A stretch of 64,000 bases of DNA from Pseudomonas sp. HR96 (GTDB lineage Bacteria; Pseudomonadota; Gammaproteobacteria; Pseudomonadales; Pseudomonadaceae). Positions 1-8,584 of this stretch are shown piece after piece; within the stretch, counting starts at the first letter, position 1; every line of letters starts with the position of its first letter. A program made the position numbers and the translations under genes. Location: positions 3,331,001-3,395,000 of the forward strand of contig NZ_CP139141.1 in assembly GCF_034059295.1 (NCBI RefSeq). The letters run 5' to 3'. A model generated the notes under the pieces. It was not told the origin of the DNA. It did not search any database and was given only the letters and a program-made list of their open reading frames with translations.

Positions 1-413
1 CCGGCCTGCAGACCACCTGGCCGACCCGCTTCGACAAGGCGCTGGCGCAGCAGCTGGCCCGCCAGCCGGAGAAGATCGCCAACCTGGTGTACGCCGCGCG
101 CATGGGCAACGGCCCGCCGGAGTCCGGCGACGGCTGGAAATACCGCGGCCGCGGGCTGATCCAGATCACCGGCAGAAACAACTACAAGGCCACCGGCATC
201 GGCCTGGGCCTGGACCTGCTGCTGGAACCGCAACTGCTGGAGTTTCCCGAGGGGGCGGCGTTGTCGGCGGGGCTGTTCTGGCAGCAGCATGGGCTCAACG
301 AGCTGGCCGATGAGCGGCACTTCGACGCCATCACGCGGCGGATCAACGGCGGCCTCAACGGCCAGGCCGAGCGCCTGGCGTTCTACTCGCGGGCGCTGCA
401 AGTCCTCGCCTGA
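1..413 (+). CDS. GH19 chitinase / endolysin, C-terminal part
   Basis: The reading frame is open from the first bases of the window and ends at TGA 411-413, so the 5' end is missing. The visible 136 residues contain the glycoside hydrolase family 19 signature around GRGLIQITGRNNY, followed by the family's helical C-terminal lobe. GH19 enzymes cut beta-1,4 links in chitin or peptidoglycan; small proteobacterial members are often phage or pyocin lysis enzymes. The N-terminal half with the catalytic glutamates lies outside the window, so activity cannot be judged. No phage structural genes follow, so an isolated chitinase/lysozyme or the edge of a prophage-like cluster are both possible. Confidence 0.85.
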   Translation, partial: GLQTTWPTRFDKALAQQLARQPEKIANLVYAARMGNGPPESGDGWKYRGRGLIQITGRNNYKATGIGLGLDLLLEPQLLEFPEGAALSAGLFWQQHGLNELADERHFDAITRRINGGLNGQAERLAFYSRALQVLA

Positions 414-520
414 GCGTTTGCAGGGGCAGCGCAGCCACGGCGCCATGGCGCTTGCCAGACCCGCGCGCGGCTCCGCACAATGGCCGCCAACCTACCTGCA
501 TCCGCCCTGCGAGCCCGCCG

Positions 521-1267
521 ATGAACCTTCACGACATTCCCGCCGCCGAATGGCAGGCGCGCTGCGACCTTGCGGCGCTGTATCGCCTGCTGGCGCACTT
601 TCGCATGACCGACCTGATCGACACGCACATTTCCCTGCGCCTGGACGACGGCAGCTTTTTGATCAACCGCTACGGCGTGCTGTTCGAACACATGAAGGCC
701 ACCGACCTGGTGCGCATCGACGGCGAAGGACAGGTCGTCGACCGGTTTTTCCCGCAGCATCGGGTCAACCGCGCCGGCTTCGTGATCCACTCGGCCATCC
801 ACGCCGCCCGCGCCGACCTGCACTGCGTGATTCACACCCACACCGCCGCCGGCATCGCTGTGGCGGCGCAGGCCAAGGGCCTGTTGCCGATCAGCCAGCA
901 CGCGCTGAAGTTCTACAACCGCCTGGGCTATCACCGTTACCAGGGCATTGCCCTGGACACCGCCGAACGCGATCAGCTGGTCCGCGATCTCGGGCCGCAC
1001 AGTGCGATGATCCTCTGCAACCATGGCTTGCTGGCGGCCGGCGGCAGCGTGGCCGAGGCCTTCCAGACCATTTTCATTCTGGAGCGCGCCTGCCAGGCGC
1101 AGGTTCAGGCCTTGGCCGGCGGCAGCGAGCTGCTGATACCGGACCCGGCTGTCTGCGAGTTCACCGCCCGGCAATTCGAGGACGACGATGGCGATGGCTT
1201 GATCCAGTTGGGTTGGGATGCGGCGTTGACGTTGATTGCCGGGCAGCGGGACGCGTATTGCGCGTGA
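521..1267 (+). CDS. Class II aldolase/adducin family protein
   Basis: A 248-residue protein from the ATG at 521; an in-frame TTG at 452 would add 23 residues lacking family similarity. It has the class II aldolase/adducin fold: zinc-ligand motif HTHTAAG (His105, His107) and a later CNHGLLAAG segment with a probable third His. The family includes fuculose- and ribulose-phosphate aldolases/epimerases, but many proteobacterial members of this length have no known substrate. It stands alone, 24 bases from a convergent permease gene. A role in cleaving a keto-acid made by the sugar regulon downstream is conceivable but unsupported by operon structure. Confidence 0.8.
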   Translation: MNLHDIPAAEWQARCDLAALYRLLAHFRMTDLIDTHISLRLDDGSFLINRYGVLFEHMKATDLVRIDGEGQVVDRFFPQHRVNRAGFVIHSAIHAARADLHCVIHTHTAAGIAVAAQAKGLLPISQHALKFYNRLGYHRYQGIALDTAERDQLVRDLGPHSAMILCNHGLLAAGGSVAEAFQTIFILERACQAQVQALAGGSELLIPDPAVCEFTARQFEDDDGDGLIQLGWDAALTLIAGQRDAYCA

Positions 1268-1291
1268 ACGCAGCGCCACAGGCCCGGATGC

Positions 1292-2221
1292 TCAGACCCC
1301 CAGCCAATAGAGACAGACGCCCAGCGTCACCAGCGAGCACAGCGTCGACAGCAGAATGCTGCGCGACACCACGCCCGCTTCGCGCTGGTAGTACTCGGCC
1401 AGCATGAATGGCCCGGTGCCGGTCGGCAGCGCGCTGAGCAGCAGCGCCGCCTGTGCCCAGAGGGTCGGCAGGTGCAGCACCTTGAACGCCAGCCAGCCCG
1501 TGAGCAGCGGCTGGCCGACCAGCTTGATCACCACCAGCGGCCAGGCCCCGGTCTTGCGGCCCTGTTGTTCCTGGGCCAGGAACAGCCCCAGCGAGATCAG
1601 CGCGCAGGGCGTGGTCGCCGCCGCCAGCATGTCGAGAAAATGCAGCACCGGCGTGGCCAGCCCCAGCCCGGTCATGGCCCACAGCGCGCCGAGGATCGGT
1701 GACACCACCAACGGATTCTTCGCCAACGCGCGCAGCACGGTCAGCACCGCACGCAGCGGATCCTTCTCCACTTGCAGGCCGATCTCGATGCACACCACCG
1801 CCACCGCGAACAGCACGCAGACCACGATCAACGACGAGATCAGCGCCGGCTCCAGCCCGGCCTGGCCGAACACCAGCAGGCACAGCGGAATGCCGATGTA
1901 GCCGGTGTTGGCGTAGGCAGCGCTGAGGCCGTCGAGGCTGGCCTCGACCAGGGTCTGGCGCTGCATCAGGCGCCAGGCCAGGGTGGCGAAGAACACCAGC
2001 AGGCAACCGGCGCCGAAGGCCAGCACGAAGCCCGGCTGCCAGATCTGCCCCCAGGTGGCCGTGGCGGTGACCTTGAACAGCAAGGCCGGCAGGCACAGCC
2101 AGACCACCATGCGGTTGATTTCCGAGGCGGCCTTTTCGCCCAGTCGGTGGGTCTTGCGGCAGAGATAGCCCACCAGAATCAGGGCAAAAATGGGCAGGAC
2201 CACTGCCAGCACGGTATGCAT
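1292..2221 (-). CDS. Auxin efflux carrier (AEC) family permease
   Basis: An integral inner-membrane protein of 309 residues with about ten hydrophobic segments and the family's broken-helix motif NTGYIGIP near residues 105-112. AEC/MdcF-type transporters in bacteria move small organic anions such as malonate or malate; the substrate here cannot be told. The ATG at 2221 opens the first hydrophobic helix directly; an upstream in-frame TTG at 2245 would add eight polar residues. It is transcribed away from the hydroxyacid dehydrogenase at 2397, sharing a 175-base intergenic region, so export or uptake of a hydroxy- or keto-acid is a reasonable guess. Confidence 0.85.
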   Translation of the reverse strand: MHTVLAVVLPIFALILVGYLCRKTHRLGEKAASEINRMVVWLCLPALLFKVTATATWGQIWQPGFVLAFGAGCLLVFFATLAWRLMQRQTLVEASLDGLSAAYANTGYIGIPLCLLVFGQAGLEPALISSLIVVCVLFAVAVVCIEIGLQVEKDPLRAVLTVLRALAKNPLVVSPILGALWAMTGLGLATPVLHFLDMLAAATTPCALISLGLFLAQEQQGRKTGAWPLVVIKLVGQPLLTGWLAFKVLHLPTLWAQAALLLSALPTGTGPFMLAEYYQREAGVVSRSILLSTLCSLVTLGVCLYWLGV

Positions 2222-2352
2222 GAAGCCGCTCGCTCGTTCGGACAAAAGCGTCTAGCTTAGGGTTGTGCGCGACAGGCTGTCCACGATGCCAGCATGAAAG
2301 ATGGCGCCTGGGCTGGGAATGAGAGAGTGACCGGTCTATGATCGGCCCAGAT

Positions 2353-2365
2353 GTTGTACGACAAC
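2353..2365. promoter_or_regulatory. Putative FadR/GntR-type operator
   Basis: A perfect inverted repeat GTTGT-ACG-ACAAC lies 31 bases before the hydroxyacid dehydrogenase start. It fits the TnGTnnnACnA pattern bound by FadR-subfamily GntR regulators, and such a regulator is encoded immediately downstream (3335-4054), so it is the likely ligand. The site also lies between the divergent AEC permease and the dehydrogenase and could control both. Confidence 0.5.
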
Positions 2366-2396
2366 CGACGATAACAGACAAGAAAAGGAGTTGATG

Positions 2397-3344
2397 ATGT
2401 CCGACAGCCGCGTAGACGTATTGGTATGGGGGCCCATGCACGCCTCGCTGACGCAGAATCTGGCCCGCGACTTCAACGTGCACAACCTCTGGGAGCTCGA
2501 CGCGCTGGACAGCTGGCTGGACGAACATGGCGCCAAGGTCCGCGGCGTCGTCACCAGCGGTGTGTACGGTACGCGCATCGATGTGCTCGAGCGCCTGCCC
2601 AACCTGCAAGTGGTCAGCAGCTTTGGGGTCGGCTACGACGCCCTCGACATCGACTACCTGGCCGAGCGCAAGATCCCGGTCAGCAACACCCCGGACGTGC
2701 TCAACAACGCCGTGGCGGAAACTGCGTTGGCGCTGATGCTCAGCGTTTCGCGCAAGATCCCCCAGGCTGACCGTTTCGTGCGCGACGGCGCCTGGCTCAA
2801 GGGCAAGTTCCCCTTGGGCAACGACCTGGCCGGCAAGACCTGCGGCATCGTCGGTCTGGGCAAGATCGGCAAGACCATCGCCACTCGCGCCGCCGCCTTC
2901 GACATGAAAATCGCCTACTACCGCCGCGGCGAAGCCTACGCCGATGTCGCCTACCGCCATTACGGCGACCTGCGGGCGCTGGCCCGCGACGCCGATCACC
3001 TGGTGATCATCGTACCCGGCGGCGCCGACACCGAGCACCTGATCGACCGCGACGTACTCAAGGCGCTCGGGCCCAAGGGCCTCTTGATCAACGTGGCGCG
3101 GGGCTCGGTGGTCGACGAGCAAGCGTTGATCGCCGCGCTGCAGGCCGGCGAGATCGCTGGCGCCGGGCTCGACGTGTTCGAAGACGAACCCCGGGTTCCA
3201 GCCGAACTGATCGCCATGGACAACGTGGTGCTGACTCCGCACCTGGGCAGCGGCACCTACGAGACGCGCCAGGCCATGGCCGACCTGGTGTTCGCCAACC
3301 TGGCCGGATTCTTCAAGGACGGCACGCTGGTCACTCAGGTCTGA
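2397..3344 (+). CDS. D-isomer-specific 2-hydroxyacid dehydrogenase
   Basis: A 315-residue oxidoreductase of the D-2-hydroxyacid dehydrogenase/GhrB superfamily. The Rossmann motif GLGKIG is at 153-158. The catalytic Arg (NVARG, R235), Glu (FEDEP, E264) and His (TPHLG, H282) are all present. Two arginines (R176-R177) follow the second strand of the nucleotide domain where NAD-specific enzymes carry an acid, suggesting NADPH use in reducing a keto-acid such as glyoxylate or hydroxypyruvate. The chosen ATG is six bases after AAGGAG; ATG 2394 and TTG 2391 are alternatives. Its last codons overlap the convergent GntR gene by 10 bases, and a GntR-type operator precedes it. Confidence 0.9.
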   Translation: MSDSRVDVLVWGPMHASLTQNLARDFNVHNLWELDALDSWLDEHGAKVRGVVTSGVYGTRIDVLERLPNLQVVSSFGVGYDALDIDYLAERKIPVSNTPDVLNNAVAETALALMLSVSRKIPQADRFVRDGAWLKGKFPLGNDLAGKTCGIVGLGKIGKTIATRAAAFDMKIAYYRRGEAYADVAYRHYGDLRALARDADHLVIIVPGGADTEHLIDRDVLKALGPKGLLINVARGSVVDEQALIAALQAGEIAGAGLDVFEDEPRVPAELIAMDNVVLTPHLGSGTYETRQAMADLVFANLAGFFKDGTLVTQV

Positions 3345-4054
3345 GTTTCGCCGGCGAAACGCTCCAGGCTGTTGCACAGGTGCAGCAGCATGGCGGCTCG
3401 GGCGGCATCGGCATCCTGGCGCCGCAGGGCCGCGTAGATCGCCTCATGTTCGGCAATCGCCGCCTGGGCCAGCCGGGTCAGGTCAGTGGTGCCCTGCTCG
3501 TCCGGATGGATGCGGGTGCGCGGGATCATCGAGCTGCCCAAGTGGTAGATCACTTCGGTGAAGCAGGCGTTGCCGGTGGCCTCGGCGATCAGCCGATGAA
3601 AGCGAATGTCGGCAGCCACCGTCGCCTCCGGCTGGCCCTGGGCGCGTTGGTAATCATCCAGCGCCTGGCGCATGGCGGCCAACTGCGCCTCACTGCGCCG
3701 CCGCGCGGCCAGCGCCGCCGCCTGGGTCTCCAGGCCCATGCGCAGCTCCAGCACGCCGCGAATGCTCAGGGCCGTATCGCTCTTGAGCCGAAACCCTTCG
3801 CGCTGGTGCTGCTCCAGGACGAAGGTACCGATGCCATGGCGCGTCTCCACCAGGCCAGCCGCCTGCAGCTTGGAGATCGCCTCGCGGACCACCGTACGAC
3901 TGACCCCATGCTCGCGCACGATCATGGATTCGGAGGGCATTTTCTCGCCGGGCAAAATGCTGCCGGCGAGGATCCGCCGGGTCAGCTCGGCCACCAGGTC
4001 GTTGGCCAGGCCTGGGGCGCGTTTGCGCAACGGCGAGCGGGAGGTGTCGGGCAT
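3335..4054 (-). CDS. FadR-family GntR transcriptional regulator
   Basis: A 239-residue repressor-type protein with an N-terminal winged helix-turn-helix (residues 15-80, with the hallmark PGEKMPSE and SRTVVREA segments) and a C-terminal all-helical FCD ligand-binding domain (95-235) that in this subfamily binds metal and an organic acid. ATG 4054 is preferred; ATG 4084 would add ten residues. It is the last gene of the minus-strand run that begins with the ABC importer, 66 bases beyond the RidA stop, so it may be co-transcribed. The only matching operator seen is upstream of the hydroxyacid dehydrogenase, which makes that gene its likely target. Confidence 0.9.
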   Translation of the reverse strand: MPDTSRSPLRKRAPGLANDLVAELTRRILAGSILPGEKMPSESMIVREHGVSRTVVREAISKLQAAGLVETRHGIGTFVLEQHQREGFRLKSDTALSIRGVLELRMGLETQAAALAARRRSEAQLAAMRQALDDYQRAQGQPEATVAADIRFHRLIAEATGNACFTEVIYHLGSSMIPRTRIHPDEQGTTDLTRLAQAAIAEHEAIYAALRRQDADAARAAMLLHLCNSLERFAGETQT

Positions 4055-4120
4055 GATCGGTCCGCAGGGTGAAGGTGGCGCCATGTTACCACTGCGCTCG
4101 CCCGCACCCGCGTCTGGCGA

Positions 4121-4579
4121 TCAGTCGAGAATGCGAAAGATCGCTTCGATTTCCACGGTCATGTTGCCTGGCAGCGATCCCATGCCCACCGCCGAGCGCG
4201 CGTGACGGCCGCGCTCGCCGAGCACCTCGACGAACAGGTCGGAACAGCCATTGATGACCTGCGGGTGCTGGCCGAACTCGGCGGCGGCGTTGACCATGCC
4301 GAGGATCTTCACCGCTTCCAGGCGGTCGAGGTCGCCGCCCAGCGACTGCGCCGCTGCCAGCAGCGACAAGCCGGCCAGGCGCGCGTGCTGGTAGGCGTCG
4401 CCAATGGCGACCTCGCTGCCAACCTTGCCCTGATGGTAACCACCACTGTCGTTGCGCGGGCCCTGCCCGGAGAGATACAGCAGGTCGCCGACGCGCTTGC
4501 CGACCAGGTAGTTGGCCACAGGAGCGGGGACATCGGGCAAGCTCAGGCCTAGTGCGGCCAGACGTTCGAGTGCGTTCAA
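4121..4579 (-). CDS. RidA/YjgF-family enamine/imine deaminase
   Basis: A 152-residue member of the RidA (YjgF/YER057c/UK114) family, of the longer YjgH-like size. RidA proteins hydrolyse reactive enamines/imines released by PLP-dependent dehydratases to keto-acid plus ammonia. The start is taken as TTG 4579 because AGGAG lies seven bases before it. It follows the SDR stop by 16 bases in the same operon. Co-location with a PLP dehydratase (11114-12049) carrying the same operator type as this operon's promoter suggests that it processes that enzyme's product. The family Arg and Glu contacts were not mapped precisely. Confidence 0.85.
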   Translation of the reverse strand: MNALERLAALGLSLPDVPAPVANYLVGKRVGDLLYLSGQGPRNDSGGYHQGKVGSEVAIGDAYQHARLAGLSLLAAAQSLGGDLDRLEAVKILGMVNAAAEFGQHPQVINGCSDLFVEVLGERGRHARSAVGMGSLPGNMTVEIEAIFRILD

Positions 4580-4595
4580 CAGTATTCTCCTAGGG

Positions 4596-5381
4596 TTACT
4601 GCCAGGCGGCAGGGTCGGCAAAATCCTTGCTCTCCGGCAGGATCTGCCCACCATCGACGACGAGGGTGGTGCCGGTAATATAGGACGCTTCGTCGCAGGC
4701 GAGAAACAGTGCAGCGTTGGCCACGTCTTCGGGCAGGCCGAGGCGCCCCAGCGGGATGGACTTTTCCATGTTGTCGATGAAAGCCGGACTGCGCCCGGCG
4801 CTCAGGCCTTCGGTGAGGATGTTGCCCGGTTCGATGCCGTTGACGGTGATGCCGAAGCGGGCGAATTCCAGTGCCGCCGAGCGAATCAGGCCGTTGATCC
4901 CGGCCTTGCTCGAGGCATAGGCCGCCACGCCCGGGTTGGCCACCCGGGGCCCGGTGATCGACGACGTGAAGACCATGCGCCCACCGCCCTGCTCGCGCAT
5001 GGCCGGCAGGCACGCACGGGCCGCCAGGAAGGTGCCGGTCAGATTGACCGCCAGCACGTGCTGCCACTGCGCCAGGGTCATGTCCTCGAGCAGGTACGAG
5101 GGGTAGATCCCGGCGTTCTGCACCAGCACGTCGATACGCCCGAAACGGCTTTTGGCCAGGGCCGCCAGCGCCTGCATGTCGGCCTCCACAGCCACGTCCG
5201 ATTGCAGGAACACGGCGCGCTCGGCGCCCAGCTCCGTCACCAGCCTCGCGCCACTCTCGCCGTCCACGTCGCTGAGCACCAGCAGTGCCCCCTGCTCGGC
5301 GAAGCGTCGGGCAATGGCTGCGCCAATGCCCTTGGCCGCGCCGATGATGACCGCCACTCGATTGTTCAGACGCCCGTTCAT
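4596..5381 (-). CDS. SDR-family NAD-dependent dehydrogenase
   Basis: A 261-residue classical short-chain dehydrogenase. The nucleotide motif is GAAKGIG (14-20), NAG is at 89-91, and the catalytic Ser140/141, Tyr155 and Lys159 (YASSK) are present. Asp38 at the end of the second strand indicates preference for NAD+ over NADP+. ATG 5381 has GGAG eight bases upstream. Located between a sugar-binding protein and RidA, it most likely oxidises the imported sugar or its acid; sugar 1-dehydrogenases of this family commonly pair with lactonases like the amidohydrolase at 9700. The exact substrate is not visible. Confidence 0.9.
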   Translation of the reverse strand: MNGRLNNRVAVIIGAAKGIGAAIARRFAEQGALLVLSDVDGESGARLVTELGAERAVFLQSDVAVEADMQALAALAKSRFGRIDVLVQNAGIYPSYLLEDMTLAQWQHVLAVNLTGTFLAARACLPAMREQGGGRMVFTSSITGPRVANPGVAAYASSKAGINGLIRSAALEFARFGITVNGIEPGNILTEGLSAGRSPAFIDNMEKSIPLGRLGLPEDVANAALFLACDEASYITGTTLVVDGGQILPESKDFADPAAWQ

Positions 5382-5442
5382 TTGCTTACTCCGTTGCCCG
5401 GCGCGCCCCATCGGTGCGCCGGGTGCTACGCCTGGAAGCCGC

Positions 5443-6414
5443 TTATTTGCAGCTGGTCTTGTAGAAATACTGGCTGATGGCCTGATCTTTCATGTTCGCT
5501 CGGGTGGCCACCACGAACGGCAGGAAGTTGTCATGCTTGACGCTGGCCTTGTCCACCTGGTGGCGGATCAACTGGGCGCTGAGCTTCACCGCCTCATAGC
5601 CCATGTTGTACGGCTGCTGGATGATCAGCGCGTCGTAGATGCCGTCCTTCAGGTCGCGGATCTGCTGGGGATCGGCGTCGAACGAGACCAGTTTGACCTT
5701 GCCGCGCAGGCCGGCCTCCATGATTGCCGCGGAGGCGCCGGTGGCCGCTGCCGAGTGCGTCACATAGACACCCTTGAGATCAGGGTTGGCCTGGATCGCC
5801 GCCGCCACCTGCTGGGCCGCCTTGGTCGAACTGGTTTCCGGATAGGCCACCGGCAGCAGCCGGGCGTTGGGATGGTCCTTCTTGAAGGTGTCGACGAAGC
5901 CCTTGACCCGCGCATCGATGTCCGGCAAGCCCGGGCGCATGCCCACGGCGAGAAAGGTGCCGCTGTCGCCCGCCACCTCGACCATGGCCTTGGCGGCCGC
6001 GATGCCGCCGAGCAGGTGGTCGGACTGCACGCTCTGGGTTTCCGCCGGCTCGTTGAGCGGCGCATCCACGGTGATCACGTGGGTGCCTTTGCTTTCCAGG
6101 TCCTTGACCTGGGAGATGAGCGCGCCGCCATCGGTGGGCGCCAGCACGATGCCTTGCGGATGCAGCTGCAACGCGGCATCGATGAAGGGTTGCTGCAAGG
6201 CGATGTCCCAATCGGGCGGGCCGTTCCAGCCAAGGGTCACGTTGAACTCGCGGGCCGCCGCCTGCGCGCCGCACTGCATCGAGGAATAGAACGGGATGCC
6301 CACCTGCCCCGGCAGGAACGCCACGGTGACCGGGTCTTCGGCGCGTGCCTGCAAGGCGACGGTAACCGAGAGGACAGTTGCCAGCGTGACAGCTAACTTC
6401 ATTTTCATCGTCAT
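5443..6414 (-). CDS. Sugar ABC transporter periplasmic substrate-binding protein
   Basis: A 323-residue type I periplasmic binding protein (RbsB/FrcB group). A signal peptide of about 25 residues with a likely cut after ARA precedes a mature domain containing the hallmark VLAPTDGG and FDADPQQ segments. It delivers a sugar or related polyol to the permease encoded next to it. ATG 6414 is used; ATG 6408, better spaced from AGGTAG, would shorten the signal peptide by two residues. It lies 72 bases downstream of the permease and 61 bases before the SDR gene, within one operon. Confidence 0.9.
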   Translation of the reverse strand: MTMKMKLAVTLATVLSVTVALQARAEDPVTVAFLPGQVGIPFYSSMQCGAQAAAREFNVTLGWNGPPDWDIALQQPFIDAALQLHPQGIVLAPTDGGALISQVKDLESKGTHVITVDAPLNEPAETQSVQSDHLLGGIAAAKAMVEVAGDSGTFLAVGMRPGLPDIDARVKGFVDTFKKDHPNARLLPVAYPETSSTKAAQQVAAAIQANPDLKGVYVTHSAAATGASAAIMEAGLRGKVKLVSFDADPQQIRDLKDGIYDALIIQQPYNMGYEAVKLSAQLIRHQVDKASVKHDNFLPFVVATRANMKDQAISQYFYKTSCK

Positions 6415-6485
6415 CTACCTATAAGGGATTTACGTGTGGGGAATCGGGCTTGCCCGGCAACCGGGCGATGGCGGCCAGGGACCGC

Positions 6486-7517
6486 TCAGAAACCGGCCTG
6501 GCGATTGCGCTGGTCGATGTATACCGCAGCGATCACGATCAGCCCGACCAGGATCAGTTGGTAGAAGGAGTCCAGGCCCATGATCACCAGGCCGGTGCCG
6601 AGCACCACCGGAATCAGGGTGCCGACCAGGGTGCCCTGCACCGAGGCCGTGCCGCCGAACAGGCTGGTGCCGCCGATCACCGCCGCCGCCACGGCCTGCA
6701 GGTTGTCGGTCTGGTGGCCGCCGATGTTGGTGGTGGCAAAGCGCGAGATGTCGAGGAACGCCGCCACCCCGCAGAGCAATCCCATGAGCCCGAACAGCTT
6801 GAGCAGGTGCAGGTTGTTGTCGATACCGGCACGGCGCGCCGCATCGGCCGAAGACCCCAGCGCCAGGGTGTGAATGCCGAAGCGGGTCTTGGCGAGCATG
6901 AACCACAGCAGCATCACCAGTGCCAGCGACAGCACCACCGGCAGTGGCACCAGGTCGAACAAACGGTAGGTGGCAAAGTCGGTCTGCAGGTTGCGCGGGA
7001 TGTCCGGCACGTTGGCGCCATGGGTCAGCACCAGCGCCAGGCCCAGGCCGATGGCGGTGGTCGCCAGGGTCACCAGAAACGAGCTCAGGCGCAGCCGGGT
7101 CACCAGCAGGCCATTGATCAGGCCAAACAGCGTGCCGCAGACCAGCGCCACGAGAACCCCGGCCGTCACGGCCAGCCCGAGATGCGGGTACTCGCCCATC
7201 GCCACCTCGTCTGCGGTACCGGCCAGTGCCGTGATGGTGCGCGCCGCCAGGACCGAGGCCAGCACCACGTTGGAACCTACCGACAGGTCGAACTCCTTGG
7301 CGCCCAGCAGAAAGGTCATGCCCACCGCCAGCAGCACCAGTTGCGAGGCATTGAGCGCGATGTTGAAGAAGTTGTTCAGGCTGAGGAAGGCATGGTTGGG
7401 CGAGATCAGCGAAAACAGGGTGACCAGGCCAAGCAGTATCAGCAGCATCCAGAAAGCGGTGGTCTCGCGCAGCCGCGAAAACCAGGTGGAACCGTCGTCA
7501 TAAGCCAGTGTGTTCAC
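6486..7517 (-). CDS. Sugar ABC transporter permease (RbsC/FrcC-like)
   Basis: A 343-residue polytopic membrane protein of the branched-chain/ribose permease family, with about ten hydrophobic segments and the family motifs KEFDLSVGS and GGTSLFGG. It forms the channel of the importer with the ATPase encoded upstream and the binding protein downstream. GTG 7517 is preferred because CGAGG lies about seven bases before it; ATG 7541 would add eight residues without a visible ribosome binding site. Only one permease gene is present, so a homodimer is expected, as for RbsC. Confidence 0.9.
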   Translation of the reverse strand: MNTLAYDDGSTWFSRLRETTAFWMLLILLGLVTLFSLISPNHAFLSLNNFFNIALNASQLVLLAVGMTFLLGAKEFDLSVGSNVVLASVLAARTITALAGTADEVAMGEYPHLGLAVTAGVLVALVCGTLFGLINGLLVTRLRLSSFLVTLATTAIGLGLALVLTHGANVPDIPRNLQTDFATYRLFDLVPLPVVLSLALVMLLWFMLAKTRFGIHTLALGSSADAARRAGIDNNLHLLKLFGLMGLLCGVAAFLDISRFATTNIGGHQTDNLQAVAAAVIGGTSLFGGTASVQGTLVGTLIPVVLGTGLVIMGLDSFYQLILVGLIVIAAVYIDQRNRQAGF

Positions 7518-7594
7518 GGTAAAGCCTCGTGCGCAGATCATTGAAGGCGGCAGTTCAAGGCACTACAAATCGACAGACCCGTCAGTGGGGTGAT

Positions 7595-8410
7595 TCAGGC
7601 GTTCTTTGCGCCCAGCATCACATCCACCACGTCGCGCAGCGTGACCTGGGAGGGAATCAGGTTGGCCACCGCCACGCCCTGGCGCATCACCACGATGCGG
7701 TCGGCCAGCTCCAGCACCTGGGGCAGGTCGTGGGAAATCAGCAGCACCGCCAGATTGCGCCGAGCAGCGGCGCGGATGGCCTCGTAGACCATGTCGCGCT
7801 GGCGGGTGCCCAGTGCGGCGGTAGGCTCGTCCAGCAAAATCGCGTGGCGCGCCCACTTGATCGCCCGGGCAATGGCCACGCCCTGGCGCTGGCCACCGGA
7901 AAGGCTCTGGGTGGCGGCCCGATAGGATTTGAGCCGGGCGCCCAGTTCGGTGAGGATGCGCGTCGACTCGGCGAGCATCTGGCCGTGGTCGAGCATGCCC
8001 AGGTGCCCTCGCCAGCCAGGCGCCTTGAGCTCACGGCCCAGATACACGTTCTGCGCCACCGACAGGTCGGGTGCCAGGGCCAGGTCCTGGTACACCGTCT
8101 CGATTCCGAACGCCTGGGCATCCTGGGTCGAGCGCAGCAGCACTTCCCTGCCGTCGACGCAGAGTTGGCCACCGGTGGGCACGTGCTCGCCGCTGAGCAC
8201 TTTCATGAAGGTGGATTTGCCGGCGCCGTTGTCGCCGACCACGGCGGTGATCTCACCGCGGTACAGCTCCATCGACACGCCCCGCAGCACTTCCAGCGAG
8301 CCGAAGTTCTTGGTGATACCGATGGCTTGCAAAGCCGGTTCGCGGCGCCCGGTCAAGGGCAGCTGCGGCGCCCCCTGGGGGCTGCTTGCGGTCAGTTGAG
8401 GTGAATGCAT
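7595..8410 (-). CDS. Sugar ABC transporter ATPase, single-domain (FrcA-like)
   Basis: A 271-residue ATP-binding protein with Walker A GDNGAGKS (59-66), Q-loop Q108, signature LSGGQ (170-174), Walker B ILLDEP (191-196, Glu195) and a switch His in LISHD. RbsA-type proteins have two such domains in about 500 residues; this one has a single domain, as in the rhizobial fructose importer FrcBCA, and probably works as a homodimer. It is the first gene of the minus-strand operon, starting 72 bases after a predicted -10 element and just after two LacI-type operators. Confidence 0.92.
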   Translation of the reverse strand: MHSPQLTASSPQGAPQLPLTGRREPALQAIGITKNFGSLEVLRGVSMELYRGEITAVVGDNGAGKSTFMKVLSGEHVPTGGQLCVDGREVLLRSTQDAQAFGIETVYQDLALAPDLSVAQNVYLGRELKAPGWRGHLGMLDHGQMLAESTRILTELGARLKSYRAATQSLSGGQRQGVAIARAIKWARHAILLDEPTAALGTRQRDMVYEAIRAAARRNLAVLLISHDLPQVLELADRIVVMRQGVAVANLIPSQVTLRDVVDVMLGAKNA

Positions 8411-8442
8411 GTCGCGCCTCGGAAAATGTCGTAGACTTGCAA

Positions 8443-8456
8443 CGCAATCGATTGAC
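8443..8456. promoter_or_regulatory. LacI-type operator O1
   Basis: CGCAATCGATTGAC shares the AATCGATT core with two other sites and directly abuts O2. It lies within the 5' leader of the ABC operon transcript, where a bound repressor would block transcription. Confidence 0.55.
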
Positions 8457-8469
8457 GTAATCGATTACG
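8456..8469. promoter_or_regulatory. LacI-type operator O2, perfect palindrome
   Basis: CGTAATCGATTACG is a perfect 14-base palindrome with the central CG step typical of LacI/PurR-family sites. It begins about 12 bases downstream of the -10 element of the ABC operon promoter and is shared by the intergenic region of the divergent lacI-family gene, so autoregulation is also possible. Confidence 0.65.
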
Positions 8470-8481
8470 TTGTCCGTTACT

Positions 8482-8511
8482 TTTATAGTGGCGCAGTGCT
8501 CTCTACGTCAA
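8482..8511 (-). promoter_or_regulatory. Sigma70-type promoter of the ABC operon
   Basis: On the minus strand TTGACG (8506-8511) and TATAAA (8482-8487) are separated by 18 bases, a near-consensus housekeeping promoter. Transcription would start near 8475, placing both LacI-type operators at about +5 to +32. Confidence 0.6.
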
Positions 8512-8584
8512 CACAATTGTCATCGATTTGCCCCGGTCTTTTTCCTGGCCGCTTCCCGAGACTGTCGTAAAGGATTGGAAACCT

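Noticed and set aside
1161..3377. A 738-codon minus-strand open frame covering the permease and dehydrogenase region
   Set aside because: It runs antisense to the well-supported 2-hydroxyacid dehydrogenase, matches no family and arises from GC-rich codon bias.
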